A stretch of DNA of 64,000 nt, from positions 124,001-188,000 of the forward strand of contig JAPTHN010000107.1 of assembly GCA_026936325.1 (NCBI GenBank), given 5' to 3'. The notes below the pieces were generated by a model. That model did no database searches and was not told the origin of the DNA. It saw nothing but the letters and a program-made list of their open reading frames with translations. Shown piece by piece: positions 1 through 12,270 of this stretch. The DNA is from Platynereis dumerilii. Taxonomy: Eukaryota > Annelida > Polychaeta > Phyllodocida > Nereididae. Position 1 is the stretch's first letter; each line of letters begins with the position of its first letter. Both the position numbers and the translations under genes were made by a program.

Positions 1-1450
1 GATGTTGGCCCAACAGGTTGGCCCACGCTATTGGCCCAACATCTGGCCAACCATTACTAGAGCCATCACAAATTGAACATATAAAAGAGGCTCAATGTTG
101 GTTCAACGCTCTTCCGATATCAGCTATGCGACGAGCTGCCAATGTTGGCCCAACCTGTTAGCCCAACATCTGGCCAACCGCTACTTTTATTATCTTAAAC
201 TGAGAATATAAAAGTGGTCCGATGTCGGTTCAATGCTTTCCCAATACTGGTTATACGATGAGTTGCCGATGTTGGCCCACCCTATTGGCCCAACATCTGG
301 CCAACCATTACTAGAGCCATCACAAATTGAACATATAAAAGTGGTCCAATGTTGGTTCAACGCTCATCCGATATCAGCTATGCGACCAGCTGCCAATGTT
401 GGCCCAACCTATTGGCCCAACATCTGGCCAACCATTACATTTATTATCTTAAACTGATAATATAAAAGTGGTTCGATGTCGGTTCAATGCTTTCCCAATA
501 CTGGTTATACGATGAGTTGCCGATGTTGGCCCACCCTATTGGCCCAACATCTGGCCGACCATTACTAGAGCCATCACAAATTGAACATATAAAAGTGGTC
601 CAATGTTGGTTCAACGCTCTTCCGATATCAGCTATGCGACCAGCTGCCAATGTTGGCCCAACCTATTGGCCCAACATCTGGCCAACCATTACTTTTATTA
701 TCTTAAACTGATAATATAAAAGTGGTCCGATGTCGGTTCAATGCTTTCCCAATACTGGTTACACGACCAGTTGCCGATGTTGGCCCAACCTTTTGGCCCA
801 ACATCTGGCCAACCATTAACATAGCCATCTGAAATTGAACATATAAAAGAGGCCCAATGTTGGTACAATGCTCTTCCGATATCAGTTGTGCAGGGAGCTG
901 CCGATGTTGGCCCACCCTATTGGCCCAACATATGGCCAACCATTACTAGAGCCATCTCAAATTGAACATATAAAAGTGGCCCAATGTTGGTTCAACGCTC
1001 TTCCGATATCAGCTATGCGACAAGCTGCCAATGTTGGCCCAACCTATTGGCCCAACATCTGGCCAACTGCTACTTTTACTATCTCAAACTGGGAATATAA
1101 AAGTGGCCCAATGTTGGTACAACGCTCTTCCGATATCAGTTATGCGAGAAGGTGCCGATGTTTAAAAGTGGTCCAATGTTTGTTGAACACTCTCCCGATA
1201 TCTGTTACACAAGCACTCCAGAGGAGTTGCCGATATTGGCCCAAGCCCTTGGCCCAACATATGGCCAACCATTACTATAACCACCTTAAACAGAATAAAT
1301 AAAAGTGGCCCAATGTTGGTTCAACGCTCTATCGATATCAGTTATGTGAGGAGTTGCCGATGTTGGCCCAACCTATTGGCCCAACGTCTGGCCAACCACT
1401 ACTCTTACTATCTTAAATTGAGAATATCAAAGTGTCCCAGTATTGGTTAT
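1..1450. repeat. 127-bp minisatellite with 254-bp higher-order unit
   Basis: About eleven tandem copies of a ~127-bp unit built around 'gatgttggcccaac' and 'ggcccaacatctggccaac', each followed by an AT-rich spacer containing 'aacatataaaa'. Unit starts fall near 142, 268, 396, 522, 650, 776, 903 and 1029. Two alternating variants ('rATGTTGGCCCAACC' with a long 'acttttattatcttaaactg' spacer, and one with 'actagagccatcaca') form a 254-bp higher-order repeat. The 74-codon frames at 233 and 487 are the same frame one higher-order unit apart and are not genes. The array runs off the left edge. Confidence 0.93.
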
Positions 1451-1940
1451 GCTCTCCCAATATTGGTAATTTGAATAATTTGAGCGCTTCAAATGTACTC
1501 TTTTTTCCTCTGGGCTGTTTGTCATAGCCATTTTGGCGAATGCAGAAAATCTAAAAAGAGGGTCTTATTTTGATAATCCAATGAGTTACCAATATTGGCC
1601 CACCTTCTTGGTTCTATGCTCAGCCAAACACTGGTTTAACTATCTCGGTCTATGCATGAAATATTTGGCAGTAGACACGCATCGGATAAATGCTGGGCCG
1701 CTATCGATGTTGGTCCACTCCTGTGGCCCGGCCCTACTTTGAACCAACTACGGTCATAATCATATTCGATGCAGAAGCACACAATTTTTATAAAAATGGC
1801 CCTAGGCTGGCTCAGTGATGGCCTGATGTCAGAAACCCAAAAGCTGCTGATACATTGATAGACATGGCCTAACATCGGCCCACCCATGTGTTACCAACGT
1901 CGGACCAACGTGGAACCATCATTGGCCCACCATAGAATTT
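1451..1940. repeat. degenerate edge of the GGCCAAC minisatellite
   Basis: Scattered diverged motifs such as 'accaatattggcccacc', 'cgatgttggtccactcc' and 'aacatcggcccaccc' continue the left-hand array without clear periodicity. It looks like an old, decayed array margin. Confidence 0.6.
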
Positions 1941-2656
1941 AGTCTCGCACTCGAAGGTTAATTCTTTTATGACATTTCATGCAGTGTGGAATTAGTGCAC
2001 AAGTGCACCAAGCTCCAATGAAGGAAACTTATCTTTCTTTAGAACATCATACATGACTTTTCATAGCAATCTGATGCTATTACAATTGAAGAAAATAATT
2101 GCTGAAGATCTTGCTGCGGGATGATTCCCCATTTTGGAAAGCAGCAGCTTGAAAGCTGCTCCATGAAGAATGAAGATTTGCTGGATTCTCAGTGGTAGAT
2201 GGAGTTTTATATTTCCTACATTTATGAGTTATGTCAATGGGTTTCAGAGATTCAGACAGCCACAAATGTATATATTTATTAAAAGGAATTTAAACCATTT
2301 TGGACAACTGATTGCTGCATGTAAACAATTTGCATTCATATGGTGGGCCGACGTTTAGCCGATGTGGCATTTTTCTGGCATGCTGCTGCTGTTTGGTCTT
2401 TTGAAATAATTAATGTTAGCGCAGAAATTGGTGTCAAAATCATTTTATGATTTAGGATGTCTGTGATAATTTTCTTTTGTAAATATAAAAATTAATAATT
2501 AACTTGTTAATTAGGCAATGCCGGACCAACACCAGACTGTCATTTGACTAATGCTGGACCTAAAGCTGGACCTTAAGCAGGACCTAAAGCCGCACAAAGC
2601 TTGGATGACGTTCGTACAACAGTATGACAAAGCTAGCGAGGTGGAAACAATAGGGA
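1941..2656. other. AT-rich non-coding stretch
   Basis: No convincing exon or repeat boundary seen. A short run of 'gctggacct'-like repeats lies at about 2540-2600. Open frames here are short and without splice support. Confidence 0.5.
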
Positions 2657-4102
2657 TACCGGGGTAAGTTGTACCACGGGGTAAATTGTGCCGCCCACTG
2701 TTGGGGTGAAATGAAGAGCTTGGCAAAGAAGGCTGTGGTAAACAGCCTCTGTTCACTAGCAGACAGCTTTGGTCTATTAATAGCCAAGCAGTGTGACCTA
2801 ATTAATGCCCTGCTGGTCAAGCCTCTTTGAGCATGAGCAGTTCCTATTAGCAATCAACTAATTTCAAATCAGTGGGCTTTCAACAGCCAAAGGGATAACT
2901 GCTTTGAAAGCTTTAACTATTTGAAATGGTATGTAGAATTTTTCATATGGATAGGGAGTTTGTATGTATGTTTATCGAAACCTTTAATTGTTTGTTTATT
3001 GTTGTTTTACCTACTAACTTTATAATCTCTCTGTTTGACATGTACATTCCATTGATCAGCTGACTGTCTGAAATTTCAATTTGATAGTAGCTATATGCTA
3101 AACAACATATTTATTGTTTATAGGGTAACATTTGAAGACTACCACAACACCAATTCTGGATCTGATGCAAGGGTTGCTACAGTTCATAAGTAAATTATTG
3201 TGTTTGGATAACTTTGATATTTAGACGATTATTGATTGATATTTGATGTAACATTATGTAGTGTTTTATTTGATAAGATTTTAATGTTGTTAACTTTCTA
3301 ATAATTCGTACATTTAAGTCATTATGATACTTAAAAGCTAATTCTACATTTAAGCAAATTCATAATTTATTGTGTATTGCTAGGAGTTTACTTTTATACC
3401 CAGCACTTATCTATGATTGATTTGCAAAGACTGTGCGGCAGCAAACCCTCATAAATGTCCATTCATAATACATTAATGTTAAGATAATTGATTTACATTA
3501 ATGATAAGATAATTGACTTAACTGTTTGTTTTAACATAGTATTTGAGGTGTTTCTTTGTATCAATTTTAGATTCACCGATCGTGATCGTGATATGATTCT
3601 TTATGATGACGATTACGATGATCTCGTCAAATGAAGTGGCGGCGGAATTCTATGAAGGCAATGCCTCCCATATGTACCCACTTGGTCAACATCATTAGGC
3701 ATCAAGAAAAAATACCAAGTATGCAGGTATGAAAAAACTACACTCATAAATTCTATTTCCTTGCTGAATACTTAAAGTGTCGAGGACCAAAATTCTTGTT
3801 TCTCAGTCATTTGGTATTTGCAATAAGGTTATGTCCCTCTGGTAAGATGTGGTTAGGGGGCAAATCCAGATATTTGTTAGATTTCATCTTGCATTCTTTG
3901 TTTATTTTTGACAACTAGTTTTATCCAGAAAATCAATTTGGCGTAAGTTGTGCCGTTTGGACTGCGGTGAGTTGTGCTAATGGTAGGACATAAAATTATT
4001 TATCTTTTGTTGTCTTCATTTTACGCAAGGGCTTCATGTGTTGTGAAATAAATTACACTGAGAGGAACATGTGTCAAAAGTGCTATACCGCCCTCTAAAC
4101 AA

Positions 4103-5039
4103 TACCGTAATATGGGGTGAATCGGGACAGAATTGGCCGTTTTTTCATTATAAAATGGACAAAAATCAACTCAGAAACCAAAATATGGTGTCAAATTATG
4201 TCCCAGCAGAAGGTCTAACTTTCCATAGGAGCTTGAAATGATATCTTAAATTGCCGAGGCTCAGGCCCAAAAAACTACTGTCCCAATTCACCCCACAGTT
4301 TGGGGTGAATCGGGACACTCCAGTATTTCCACCATCAATACTTCCTAGCTTCCTTAAGTGATTGCTTCTTGTGACTAAACATTAGAAATCATCTTCAAAA
4401 TGCAAAATATTTATTTTGAGGAAAATCTGAAACCAATTCCATTGATAATATACATATTATAAGAAATGTGATAAATGACAGAAAACTGTCAAAAACTGTA
4501 ATAATCTGCTAATTTTGCAGATGACTAATGATGGTGGACTAAATCCACAATAATTGGTGCCAAGTTCAATAATATTTATTAAAAAGCCATGCTAGTTACA
4601 TTAAAATGAAAATTGGTAGTTTGTTATATTGGTTACTCCCGAAACTTTGCCATTGACCTGGATCTGAACCCATGGCCAAACATACATAATCACACACCTG
4701 GTCTACTGTTCTGGTCCCCTGATACCATTCTAAACTCAAAAAAAGTTTCCTACAAGTTTGATGGCTCTGGTGTTAAATATTTTTGAGGAATGGGCAAAGT
4801 TTTGACCAGCAGGTCAAAATTGAAATTATGCGGGGCGATGTTTAAGGTGCTGCAGCTCCTCTCTGCTTGCAGATAGAAGTATGAAATTCAACCACAATAT
4901 GCGCTTATATGTGTACTATACATGTGCCAAAAATTAATTCCCTAGGTTGAGTAGAAGTGGTTGATCTTTGACGAAATTACACACATTCCAGTTATGTCCC
5001 GATTCACCCCTGTGTCCCGATTCACCCCATATTACGGTA
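4103..5039. mobile_element. MITE with 'ggggtgaatcgggaca' terminal repeats
   Basis: Perfect ~27-bp terminal inverted repeats at 4103-4129 and 5013-5039, starting TACCGTAATATGGGG, with TA as the likely target duplication inside the outer bases. The interior is AT-rich and non-coding. The core GGGGTGAATCGGGAC recurs: plus at 4114-4128, minus at 4280-4294, plus at 4302-4316, minus at 4996-5010 and 5014-5028. The copies at 4280-4316 form a hairpin (one mismatch). Non-autonomous Tc1/mariner-type element by structure. Confidence 0.88.
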
Positions 5040-6222
5040 CATAATTCTCTGTCTCTGTTTGGGACTGTCAAGTAGCAGCAGAATGCTGACAGTCCCTGGA
5101 AAATCGAATTGGGTCAACAATAATTTGATCTGTTTTGGACAGATCACCAGATCAGGTCGAACAACAACTGTCCATATTACTACGCCAAACTACTTTCACA
5201 ATGCATGGTTGCTGGCAAATATCCAGTCCAGTGCTTTGAATGAAAATGTTTGGAAATCATGAGACAAATAGAAAGTTTTGAAACTTGATGGTATTCAATC
5301 TACTTATGCCATTTACTGCATAATAAATTGTGGTCAGAAAAGGGTCCAAAAAGAATGCATTCTCACTTATTCACTTGTCCAAACAAAGCCGATGTTTTTG
5401 TTTTGTGATATCAAAAATGCTCAATTGTATTTATTCTGTTACTTTATGTAGATTTATGAACTAGAACAATAATATAATTCACAATTTCATAAAAGCTGTG
5501 TTACACTCAGCAAAATGTCTTGTCCATGCCACAAGTGGCCCCCAGGCGCCCCCTCCATACTGGCAATATATGTGAACTACAATGTATACATCCTCCATGA
5601 TAAAAAATAGTTTTGGTATTTACAAGCTGTCTGCTTAAAATTGAAGCCAACAAAAGTCAGATTAGACACTTGGGAGCGTTTTTGGAAATAAATTAGACCA
5701 TCACTAAACGATGGAACTGTCCTGGTCTCTTCTACACTGTCCTGGTTTCTTCCAGAGGTCGAAATTCTGTTGACCGCTCACAGGAGCTCGCGAATTTTGC
5801 ACCCTAGGTGGCAGCAAATAGCGGTCAACTTGTAGACCGCATAATTCTAGTTTTTGCAGCATTTTAAATTTTTGCATAAAATGGCTCATAAATGTTTCAT
5901 TAGTTTCATGTAACGTGTCAGCCATAAGTTAAAAACATGGTACAAATGATCTATCGGAAGAAACAAGTGAACTACAAGGTGTTTTTGAATAAATTAAGCA
6001 GAACAACTTACCCCAGCATTCGGCACAACTTACCCCAGCATTCGGCACAACTTACCCGGCACCTGGCCAAGTTGTGCTAATTGACCTACTTTTTTCCAAT
6101 GCCTACCACGATCTTTCCAATAGTCAGACTGCCCTGAAACTTCGGTCGATTCTGACAAATGTATTATATTGTGATATCGGATTTTCAGATTGCATGATTT
6201 TAAGCTTTGGTTTTTCAGAAAA

Positions 6223-8470
6223 TAGGCCAAAGTGAGCTTGAACAATCTTTGGGGTTAAAAAAATTGACCAAGAAAACGGCTAGCGCAGTGCTGTAGAGGA
6301 AGGTCAGATGAACATTTTGATGTATCAAACAAAAAAATCAGTTTGGACCTTTTTGAGATGCTGAAGCTTTAATTTTATTATTCATCATACCAAATTCTTA
6401 ACATGAAATATCCATCAAAAAATGCTCGGAGTTACCTATTTTTCCTGTTAAGTAATATCTAAGATGAAAGTCATTATCCAAAAGTAAAAATATGCAGTCA
6501 TTGTCTCTGCAGAAAGTATGTATCACATCATCCAGTCTGATGGGGTGTGATAAACCTATAACAGCTAACATTTCTGGCTAAAGGGCTGAGAAAATGTTTC
6601 AAATACCAAGTTGTGTTAGTTATATTATTCATCATCTCTTTGTAACAGGCTTTGTTGAGATTTTTGTGCACTTAATCACAAATTTTGCCACAGTGAAACA
6701 AACATTTCATAACTATGTGAAAGGATAGACACATTTGAGTTTAGACAATGCATGCATAGACTGTTTGTAAGTATCTGCTTCATTACGAAGTTGAATCCCC
6801 TGATATTACAAGAACAGTCTTCGCATACATTCAGTAAATTATGTGAAAATGTAGTTAATATAAACATGTGCAACTTTTGCATATCAAGACTGTTTTGTTA
6901 AAGTGTTTTACTTCATAGTTAACTAAATGCTTACAAACATTCTATCCATGCATGTGTTTTCCGGTGATTCACACAACTTTTGGCTCCACTTTACATGGTT
7001 GCAAAAGTATATGTTTCACAGTGGTGAAATTCCATTATAAAACACACAAAAAGACAATATCACACCATAGGTAAAAAAGTGTGGTAGATTATACTACAAT
7101 TATTCACCAGAATGATGAGACTATAAAGGAAAAGTTGGCAAACAAACATATTTTATAAATTTTCTGAGAAATGTTTACTGTTATAGGTTTATCACACTCT
7201 GTCAGTCTGGATGAAGTGGTATGTACTTTCTCTTGTGGTGATGATTGCATATTTCTTCTTCTGAATAATTTCTTTTATCTTAGATATTAGGGGGAACCAG
7301 GGCACATTGGGACGTCTTTGAACGTCTGCTAATTTTGCTCAATGCTGAAAGCACTGAAGAACTCAGAAGTTTGCATGAATATCACCAAAACTATTGAGCT
7401 TAAATGCAAGGCATAATAAACTAGACTGCACCTACCCTTTTGCAGCCAGAGAGTCGTAAAAATGACTGTCCCAATGTGCCCCACGTGGCACAGCCGGGGC
7501 ACATTGGGACATCAATTAAAAAAATCATTTTAACACTTCAAGTGCAATAGATATCACACGTAAGTAGTGCATAAGACAATATAATAGTTCATAACTTTAA
7601 ACAGTTTTAAACATTTAACATAAACTGTCCTGGGTGCGGACATCTATTTAACTAACACACAGTGCTTTGCGACAAATTTGTTCACAGAGCATGGTAATCC
7701 ACTATACCTCTATTCACTTTGGCCTGAATACCTGTTGTGTGCTGTCCCAGGTCTTTCAGTTTCCTTGGACACTTAAATGCTGCCATACTAAGTGCGTCCC
7801 AATGTGCCCCGAATACGCTGTCCCAATGAGCCCAATATGACTTTTACACCAAAATGCAAATTTATCGGACACCAGTGAGTGTGTTTATCACGATAGCAAT
7901 TCATAACTGTTCGTTACGATATATAAAATTCATACAAGCACTGAGGAAGCCTCATTGTTCATGGTTTGTCCACAGAATGGTGCGAATTGAAACCGTCCAT
8001 ATTTACTTTAGTAGTAGGAATACAAACTTTTGCTTGCCATACTTCTGCATGTGGCTGTAATTTGTCTATAAAACCATGGAAACATCAGGATGTGAAATTA
8101 CAAGATACGATGGCACTACCATATCATATACCTTGCCAGGATCCAAGAAAACCCCACCGTCCCACAGTGCCCCGTGTCCCAATGTGCCCCGGTTCCCCCT
8201 ACCTAACAGGAAAAATGGGCAATTTTGATTACTTTTTGATGGAGATTCCGTGCTAAGAATAGGGTGTGATAAATAAAAAAAACTTACACACAAATATCTC
8301 AAAAAATTCCCTGCAGATTTTTTTCTTTGACACATCAAAATGTTCATCTGACCATCCTCTACATCACTGCACTAATCTTTTTTTTTGGTCAATTTTTTTA
8401 ATCCCAAAGTTTGTTCAATGTCACTGTGAGGCCCAACTTACAAAATGGCACAACTTACCTTGTGTCCCCT
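6223..8470. repeat. large imperfect palindrome, centre near 6850
   Basis: The left arm (about 6223-6830) and right arm (about 6870-8440) are inverted copies. 'ttgaacaatctttggggtt' at 6238 mirrors 'aatcccaaagtttgttcaa' near 8400; 'gtgataaacctataacag' near 6546 mirrors 'ctgttataggtttatcac' near 7178; and the 'cacagtgaaaca' region near 6690 mirrors 7015-7030. The right arm is longer because a 910-bp MITE sits in it (7290-8199). Non-coding foldback element. Confidence 0.85.
7290..8199. mobile_element. MITE with 'gggggaaccrgggcacattgggac' type ends
   Basis: Terminal inverted repeats of about 24 bp with one mismatch at 7290-7313 and 8176-8199. TA duplications lie at 7288-7289 and 8200-8201. The uninterrupted partner sequence in the other palindrome arm (TA at 6453-6454) confirms the target. 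The core GGGGCACATTGGGAC is repeated internally: minus 7468-7482, plus 7496-7510, minus 7796-7810, 7820-7834 (variant), 8159-8173 (variant) and 8176-8190. No coding capacity. Confidence 0.9.
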
Positions 8471-8500
8471 TGTATTAACAATAACAAGAAAACAATGATG

Positions 8501-8752
8501 ACTGGGTGGCTGAGTGGTGCCTGCCTGCGCCGCTAAAGGTCTTGGGGAACCCGAAATCCCAGCTGGATGTCATTTTTATGTTAAATTGGTGGCCCCTTGT
8601 ATCAGTGTCTGTGCTGGGCAAGTAAAAGATAACTTACATGAGGTAAAAGCATGTTTAGGACTCCATCTCATTAATCAACCCTGGTGAGCGCTCAGAACTT
8701 GGCGTAGAGAGCTGCACTTACCATATATCTATCTATATAGATCTATCTACGA
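8501..8752 (+). mobile_element. tRNA-derived SINE, short copy, (TCTA)n tail
   Basis: Head 'actgggtggctgagtggtgc' resembles a polymerase III A box. The body contains 'gccccttgtatcagtgtctg' and 'gtgctgggcaagtaaaagat', which recur in inverse at 17734-18364. It ends in 'tatctatctatatagatcta'. Two copies with the same body and the same tetranucleotide tail mark a SINE family. The box B position is degenerate. Confidence 0.75.
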
Positions 8753-8894
8753 CTGATGCTAATATATATAAGTTATAATATAACTGATTTCACTTAATGG
8801 TGCTTGCAATGCCAACTTACTCCTGATATTTGATCTTCTTTCCTCTGCGCAGTCTAGATTATGTCAATTTTTTTGAGTACTTGGTCATGAGGCC

Positions 8895-9085
8895 TCATGG
8901 TTGGATTCACCCCCCTCTCCGTCCCTCAACAACCATCAGCACTCTCCAACTATATTTGGCTTTCTTCAGCTACTCTGGTTTCCATCAACTACCTTCAGCT
9001 CCCCTCAGCTACCCTCTCTTCCCTTAACTACCCCAAGCTCCCTTCAACAGCTTAAGCTTTCCCTATGCTTCCCTCAATTACCCCA
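8895..9085. repeat. pyrimidine-rich low-complexity run
   Basis: Irregular repeats of 'ctaccctcagct', 'caactaccttcagc' and 'ccctcaattacccc'. The open frames across this run are compositional artefacts. Confidence 0.7.
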
Positions 9086-9310
9086 TAATAAAACAGTGGT
9101 CACCCGTGAGTGTGAGGGTGTATCCTGCCATGAAGCCTGTCATACTTTGGTGCAAGTAAACATTCTGCAACAAACTTTATGTTTACATTTTATCATTGTG
9201 TTTCTCATTAAGAATCGAACTGCGTACTTTAATTGCAGAGTCAACACACTTGAAGTTAGATAGGATATTGGATTGTGTGAACCCACACACCCTTGTCTCT
9301 CTGAGCTGAC

Positions 9311-9528
9311 CGGATGGATGGACGCCATTGGATGGGTGATCGGGGCTTAACGTCCTTTATTTATGCACTTGGTACGCTAATTAGGACAGGAGGGCGACAC
9401 AGTAATGAGGTGAAGAATGATTAAAACTGCATCCAACATAGGCCCAGGTGACCCTTCAAGAGCTGGATTCGAACCCTGGACCCAGTGATTGGCAGCCCAG
9501 CACGCTACCACTGAGCTAACCCTCCCTC
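9311..9528 (-). mobile_element. tRNA-derived SINE with intact A and B boxes
   Basis: Read on the minus strand, the head begins at 9528 with 'gggttagctcagtggtagcg' (A box) and, about 45 bases on, 'gggttcgaatcc' (B box), the spacing and sequence of a tRNA gene. A ~130-bp tRNA-unrelated body follows, containing 'tgtcctaattag' and 'accaagtgcataaat', and a tail rich in 'ccatcc'. The body recurs 5'-truncated at 33095-33185. The pol III promoter looks intact, so this copy is fairly young. Confidence 0.85.
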
Positions 9529-9540
9529 TCAGGCTGACTG

Positions 9541-10149
9541 GATCTTAGTTATTAGAGGAAAGATGAAATTAAATCAAGAAAACGGACAAGGCTGAAGATG
9601 AAACTAGCTGACTGGAATTATCACAAATGGTAGCCTTTCATCATTGAGAAACACACATGGCAATGATCAAGACTGACAAATGCTCTGTTATTTTACACAA
9701 GATTTTGCATGATGTACTGATATTGTCTACCAGCTGATATTCACACTGTCTGTTTTGTACAAACTGTATTTTGACTGTAAATTCTAATGATTAAACAGAA
9801 TTTATAATTTTCATAGCATTGTAATAGAAAGACTAAGTGATTTTAACATTGTGACATACGTATGGTTAAAATACTATTTGAATCCAAGCAAGGTGCACTT
9901 CTACGAAATTGTTTACCCGTGTGTTTTGAGCTTCATGATTTTTGTGGTTAACTCATGCTCTACTTCTTATGAATTCTTTGTTCGTTGTGCTTTTAAACAT
10001 AATTTTCATTTCTGTCTTATTACTGTGGGTTGCTACTGATCTGTAAATAAAATTTGACTCACTTTCTTACTAACTTGTAAAGTAACATTGGTGTCCTTTT
10101 TGTAACACAACTGTCACTGTAAGCATGTATAGATGTCCAATGTGTAGCA
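9541..10149. other. AT-rich stretch, nothing recognised
   Basis: No splice-supported exon or repeat seen. The 62-codon frame at 9851-10039 lacks any family signature. Confidence 0.5.
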
Positions 10150-11770
10150 GATGCTGACGTTGAGCAATTAAGAGAACGTCGGGCTGACATTGTTGTACTG
10201 ATTTCTGGCCAATGCTGGCTTACCGACCAAGTGGTTTTGAAGTAGGATCAGTAGCGGCAGCATGTTGGCCTGATAGGTGGTGTAACATTGGACCGGCATT
10301 TGGCCACCTTTGGGCTGATACCAATGTCGGGCCACGCGTCGGGCCGATGAGCAAAATTACATCGGGCCAATGTTGGTTTATTGATGTCGGGCCAATGTTG
10401 GATTGTTGGTGTACTGATGTTGGGCCAGTGCTGGCATACCCACCATGGGCCACAGGTTACACGTTGGCCGGATGTCCAACCAATGGTGGCAGAATTCTGG
10501 TTCTGATAGGTGGTACAACATCGGGCCACCATCGGGCAGATATCAACGCCGGGCAGATGTCTGTCCAATGGTGGCATGCTGTTGGGCTTATAGGTGGCAC
10601 AACAGCGGACCACCAGCAGGCAGATATGAACATCGGGTGGAGGTCTGGTCATTGGTGGCAGGATGTTGGTTCTAACAGATGGCACAACAATGGGCCGCCA
10701 TCGGGCAGATATCAACGTCGGGAAGAAGTCCGGCCAATGGTGGCAGGATGTTGGTTCAAACAGGTGGCACAAGAGTGGGCCACCATCGGGCAGATATCAA
10801 CGTCGGGAGGAAGTCCGGCCAATGGTGGCACGATGTTGGTTCTAAAGGTGGCACAAGAGTGGGCCACCATCGGGCAGATATCAACGTCGGGAAGAAGTCC
10901 GGCCAATGGTGGCAGGATGTTGGTTCTAACAGGTGGCACAAGAGTGGGCCACCATCGGGCAGATATCAACATCGGGAAGAAGTCCGGCCAATGGTGGCAT
11001 GATGTTGGTTCTAACAGGTGGCACAAGATTGGGCCACCATCGGGCAGATATCAACGTCGGGAAGAAGTCCGGCCAATGGTGGCAGGATGTTGGTTCTAAC
11101 AGGTGGCACAACATCGGGCCACCATCGGGCAGATATCAACATTGGGCGGATGTCCGGCCAATGGTGGCTGGATGTTGGTTCTAATAAGTGGCACAACATC
11201 GGGCCACCATTGGGCAGATATCAACATTGGGCGGATGTCCGGCCAATGGTGGCAGGATGTTGGTTCTAATAAGTGGCGCAACATCGGGCCACCATCGGGC
11301 AGAGATCAATGTCGGGAAGAAGTCCGGCCAATGGTGGCAGGATGTTGGTTCTAACAGGTGGCACAACATCGGGCCACCATCGGGCAGATATCAACGTTGG
11401 GTGGATGTCCGGCCAATGGTGGCAGGATGTTGGTTCTAACAGGTGGCACAACATTGGGCCACCATCGGGCAGATATCAAGGTTGGGCGGATGTCCGGCCA
11501 ATGGTGGCAGGATGTTGGTTCCAACCGGTGGTATGACATCGGGCCACCACCGGGTAGATATGAATGATGGGCCGATGGCAGATCAATGGTGGCTGAATGC
11601 TGGGCTAATAGGTGGTGCGACATCGTAACACCATTGGGCCGATGCCATCGTCGGCCCATGTGTCGGGCCGATGAGCAAAATTACATCGGGCCAATTTCGG
11701 CCGCCGATATTGGGCCGATGAAAACACGGACGTTGGGCCATCATCCAGCCACCGTCACAATGTTGACTGG
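10150..11770. repeat. 85-bp minisatellite
   Basis: Roughly 13 well-conserved copies between about 10490 and 11560 of an 85-bp unit containing 'ccggccaatggtggcaggat', 'gttggttctaac', 'aggtggcacaac' and 'gggccaccatcgggcagata'. Diverged margins reach 10150 and 11770. Successive frames start at 11018, 11103, 11188, 11273, 11358 and 11443, exactly 85 bases apart. Because 85 is one more than a multiple of three and the unit lacks stops, long frames appear on both strands (up to 295 codons plus, 174 minus). These are shadows of the repeat. The GTTGG/GGCCAA theme is shared with the array at 1-1940. Confidence 0.95.
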
Positions 11771-11919
11771 GTAGCCAACCAGTTATATAACAATTAGAGG
11801 TCACAACAATTGAGGGGGATTTAGCAGGTCCAATGCCATTCAGTCTATCTAATAACATAAGTGTGATGATAATATGTGTTTATTAATACAGATAATTATG
11901 ATCATCTAGTTTACAAAAT

Positions 11920-12270
11920 GAAAGCTGATATCAAGGGCTATCAATCCACATTCATTTGGGTTGGTTAAAATGAGTTTTCTAGTGGTGAAATTGAAAATAC
12001 ATGGCAGGATTTTGTGTTTCCGGGGATATTTTCTTCAACTAACAGCTACATCTATTTGGCTGCTGGAGGATTTAAAGTTGCAGTAACAAGGAAACCAAGT
12101 TGCCTAATGAAAGCTGGCATCACGTGCTATCCATCCAGATTCATGTGGGTAAGTTAAAAAGGAGTTTTCCAGAGATTAAGATCTAGGTGAAATTGAAAAT
12201 ACAAGGGAGGATTTAATGTTTCAGTTGATATTTTCGACACTGACAGTAACATTTACTTAGCTTTCTATGG
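11920..12270. repeat. diverged ~185-bp tandem duplication
   Basis: 'aatgaaagctgatatcaagg' with the following 'attcatttgggt', 'gagttttct' and 'gtgaaattgaaaatacatgg' (from about 11918) recur as 'aatgaaagctggcatcacgt', 'attcatgtgggt', 'gagttttcc' and 'gtgaaattgaaaatacaagg' (from about 12106). Non-coding. Confidence 0.75.

Larger units (their letters stand above)
2659..8472. mobile_element. nested DNA-transposon complex with GGTAAGTTGTGCC ends
   Basis: The left end at 2659 reads 'ccggggtaagttgtacc' followed by a second half-copy 'ggggtaaattgtgccg'. The inverse of the right end near 8472 also carries 'ggtaagttgtgcc' then 'gtaagttgggcc'. TA dinucleotides flank both ends (2657-2658 and 8473-8474). 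Inverted copies of the same motif also occur at 6005-6056 and a direct one at 3952-3985, so the block may be two related elements (2659 to about 6060, and about 6061 to 8472) rather than one. The TA targets suggest the Tc1/mariner or a similar TA-targeting superfamily. No transposase frame is recognisable. Two MITEs and a long palindrome lie inside. Confidence 0.5.

Noticed and set aside
10212-11099. 295-codon open frame
   Set aside because: It spans the 85-bp minisatellite; its repeated motif is a direct translation of the DNA repeat and shifts frame each unit.
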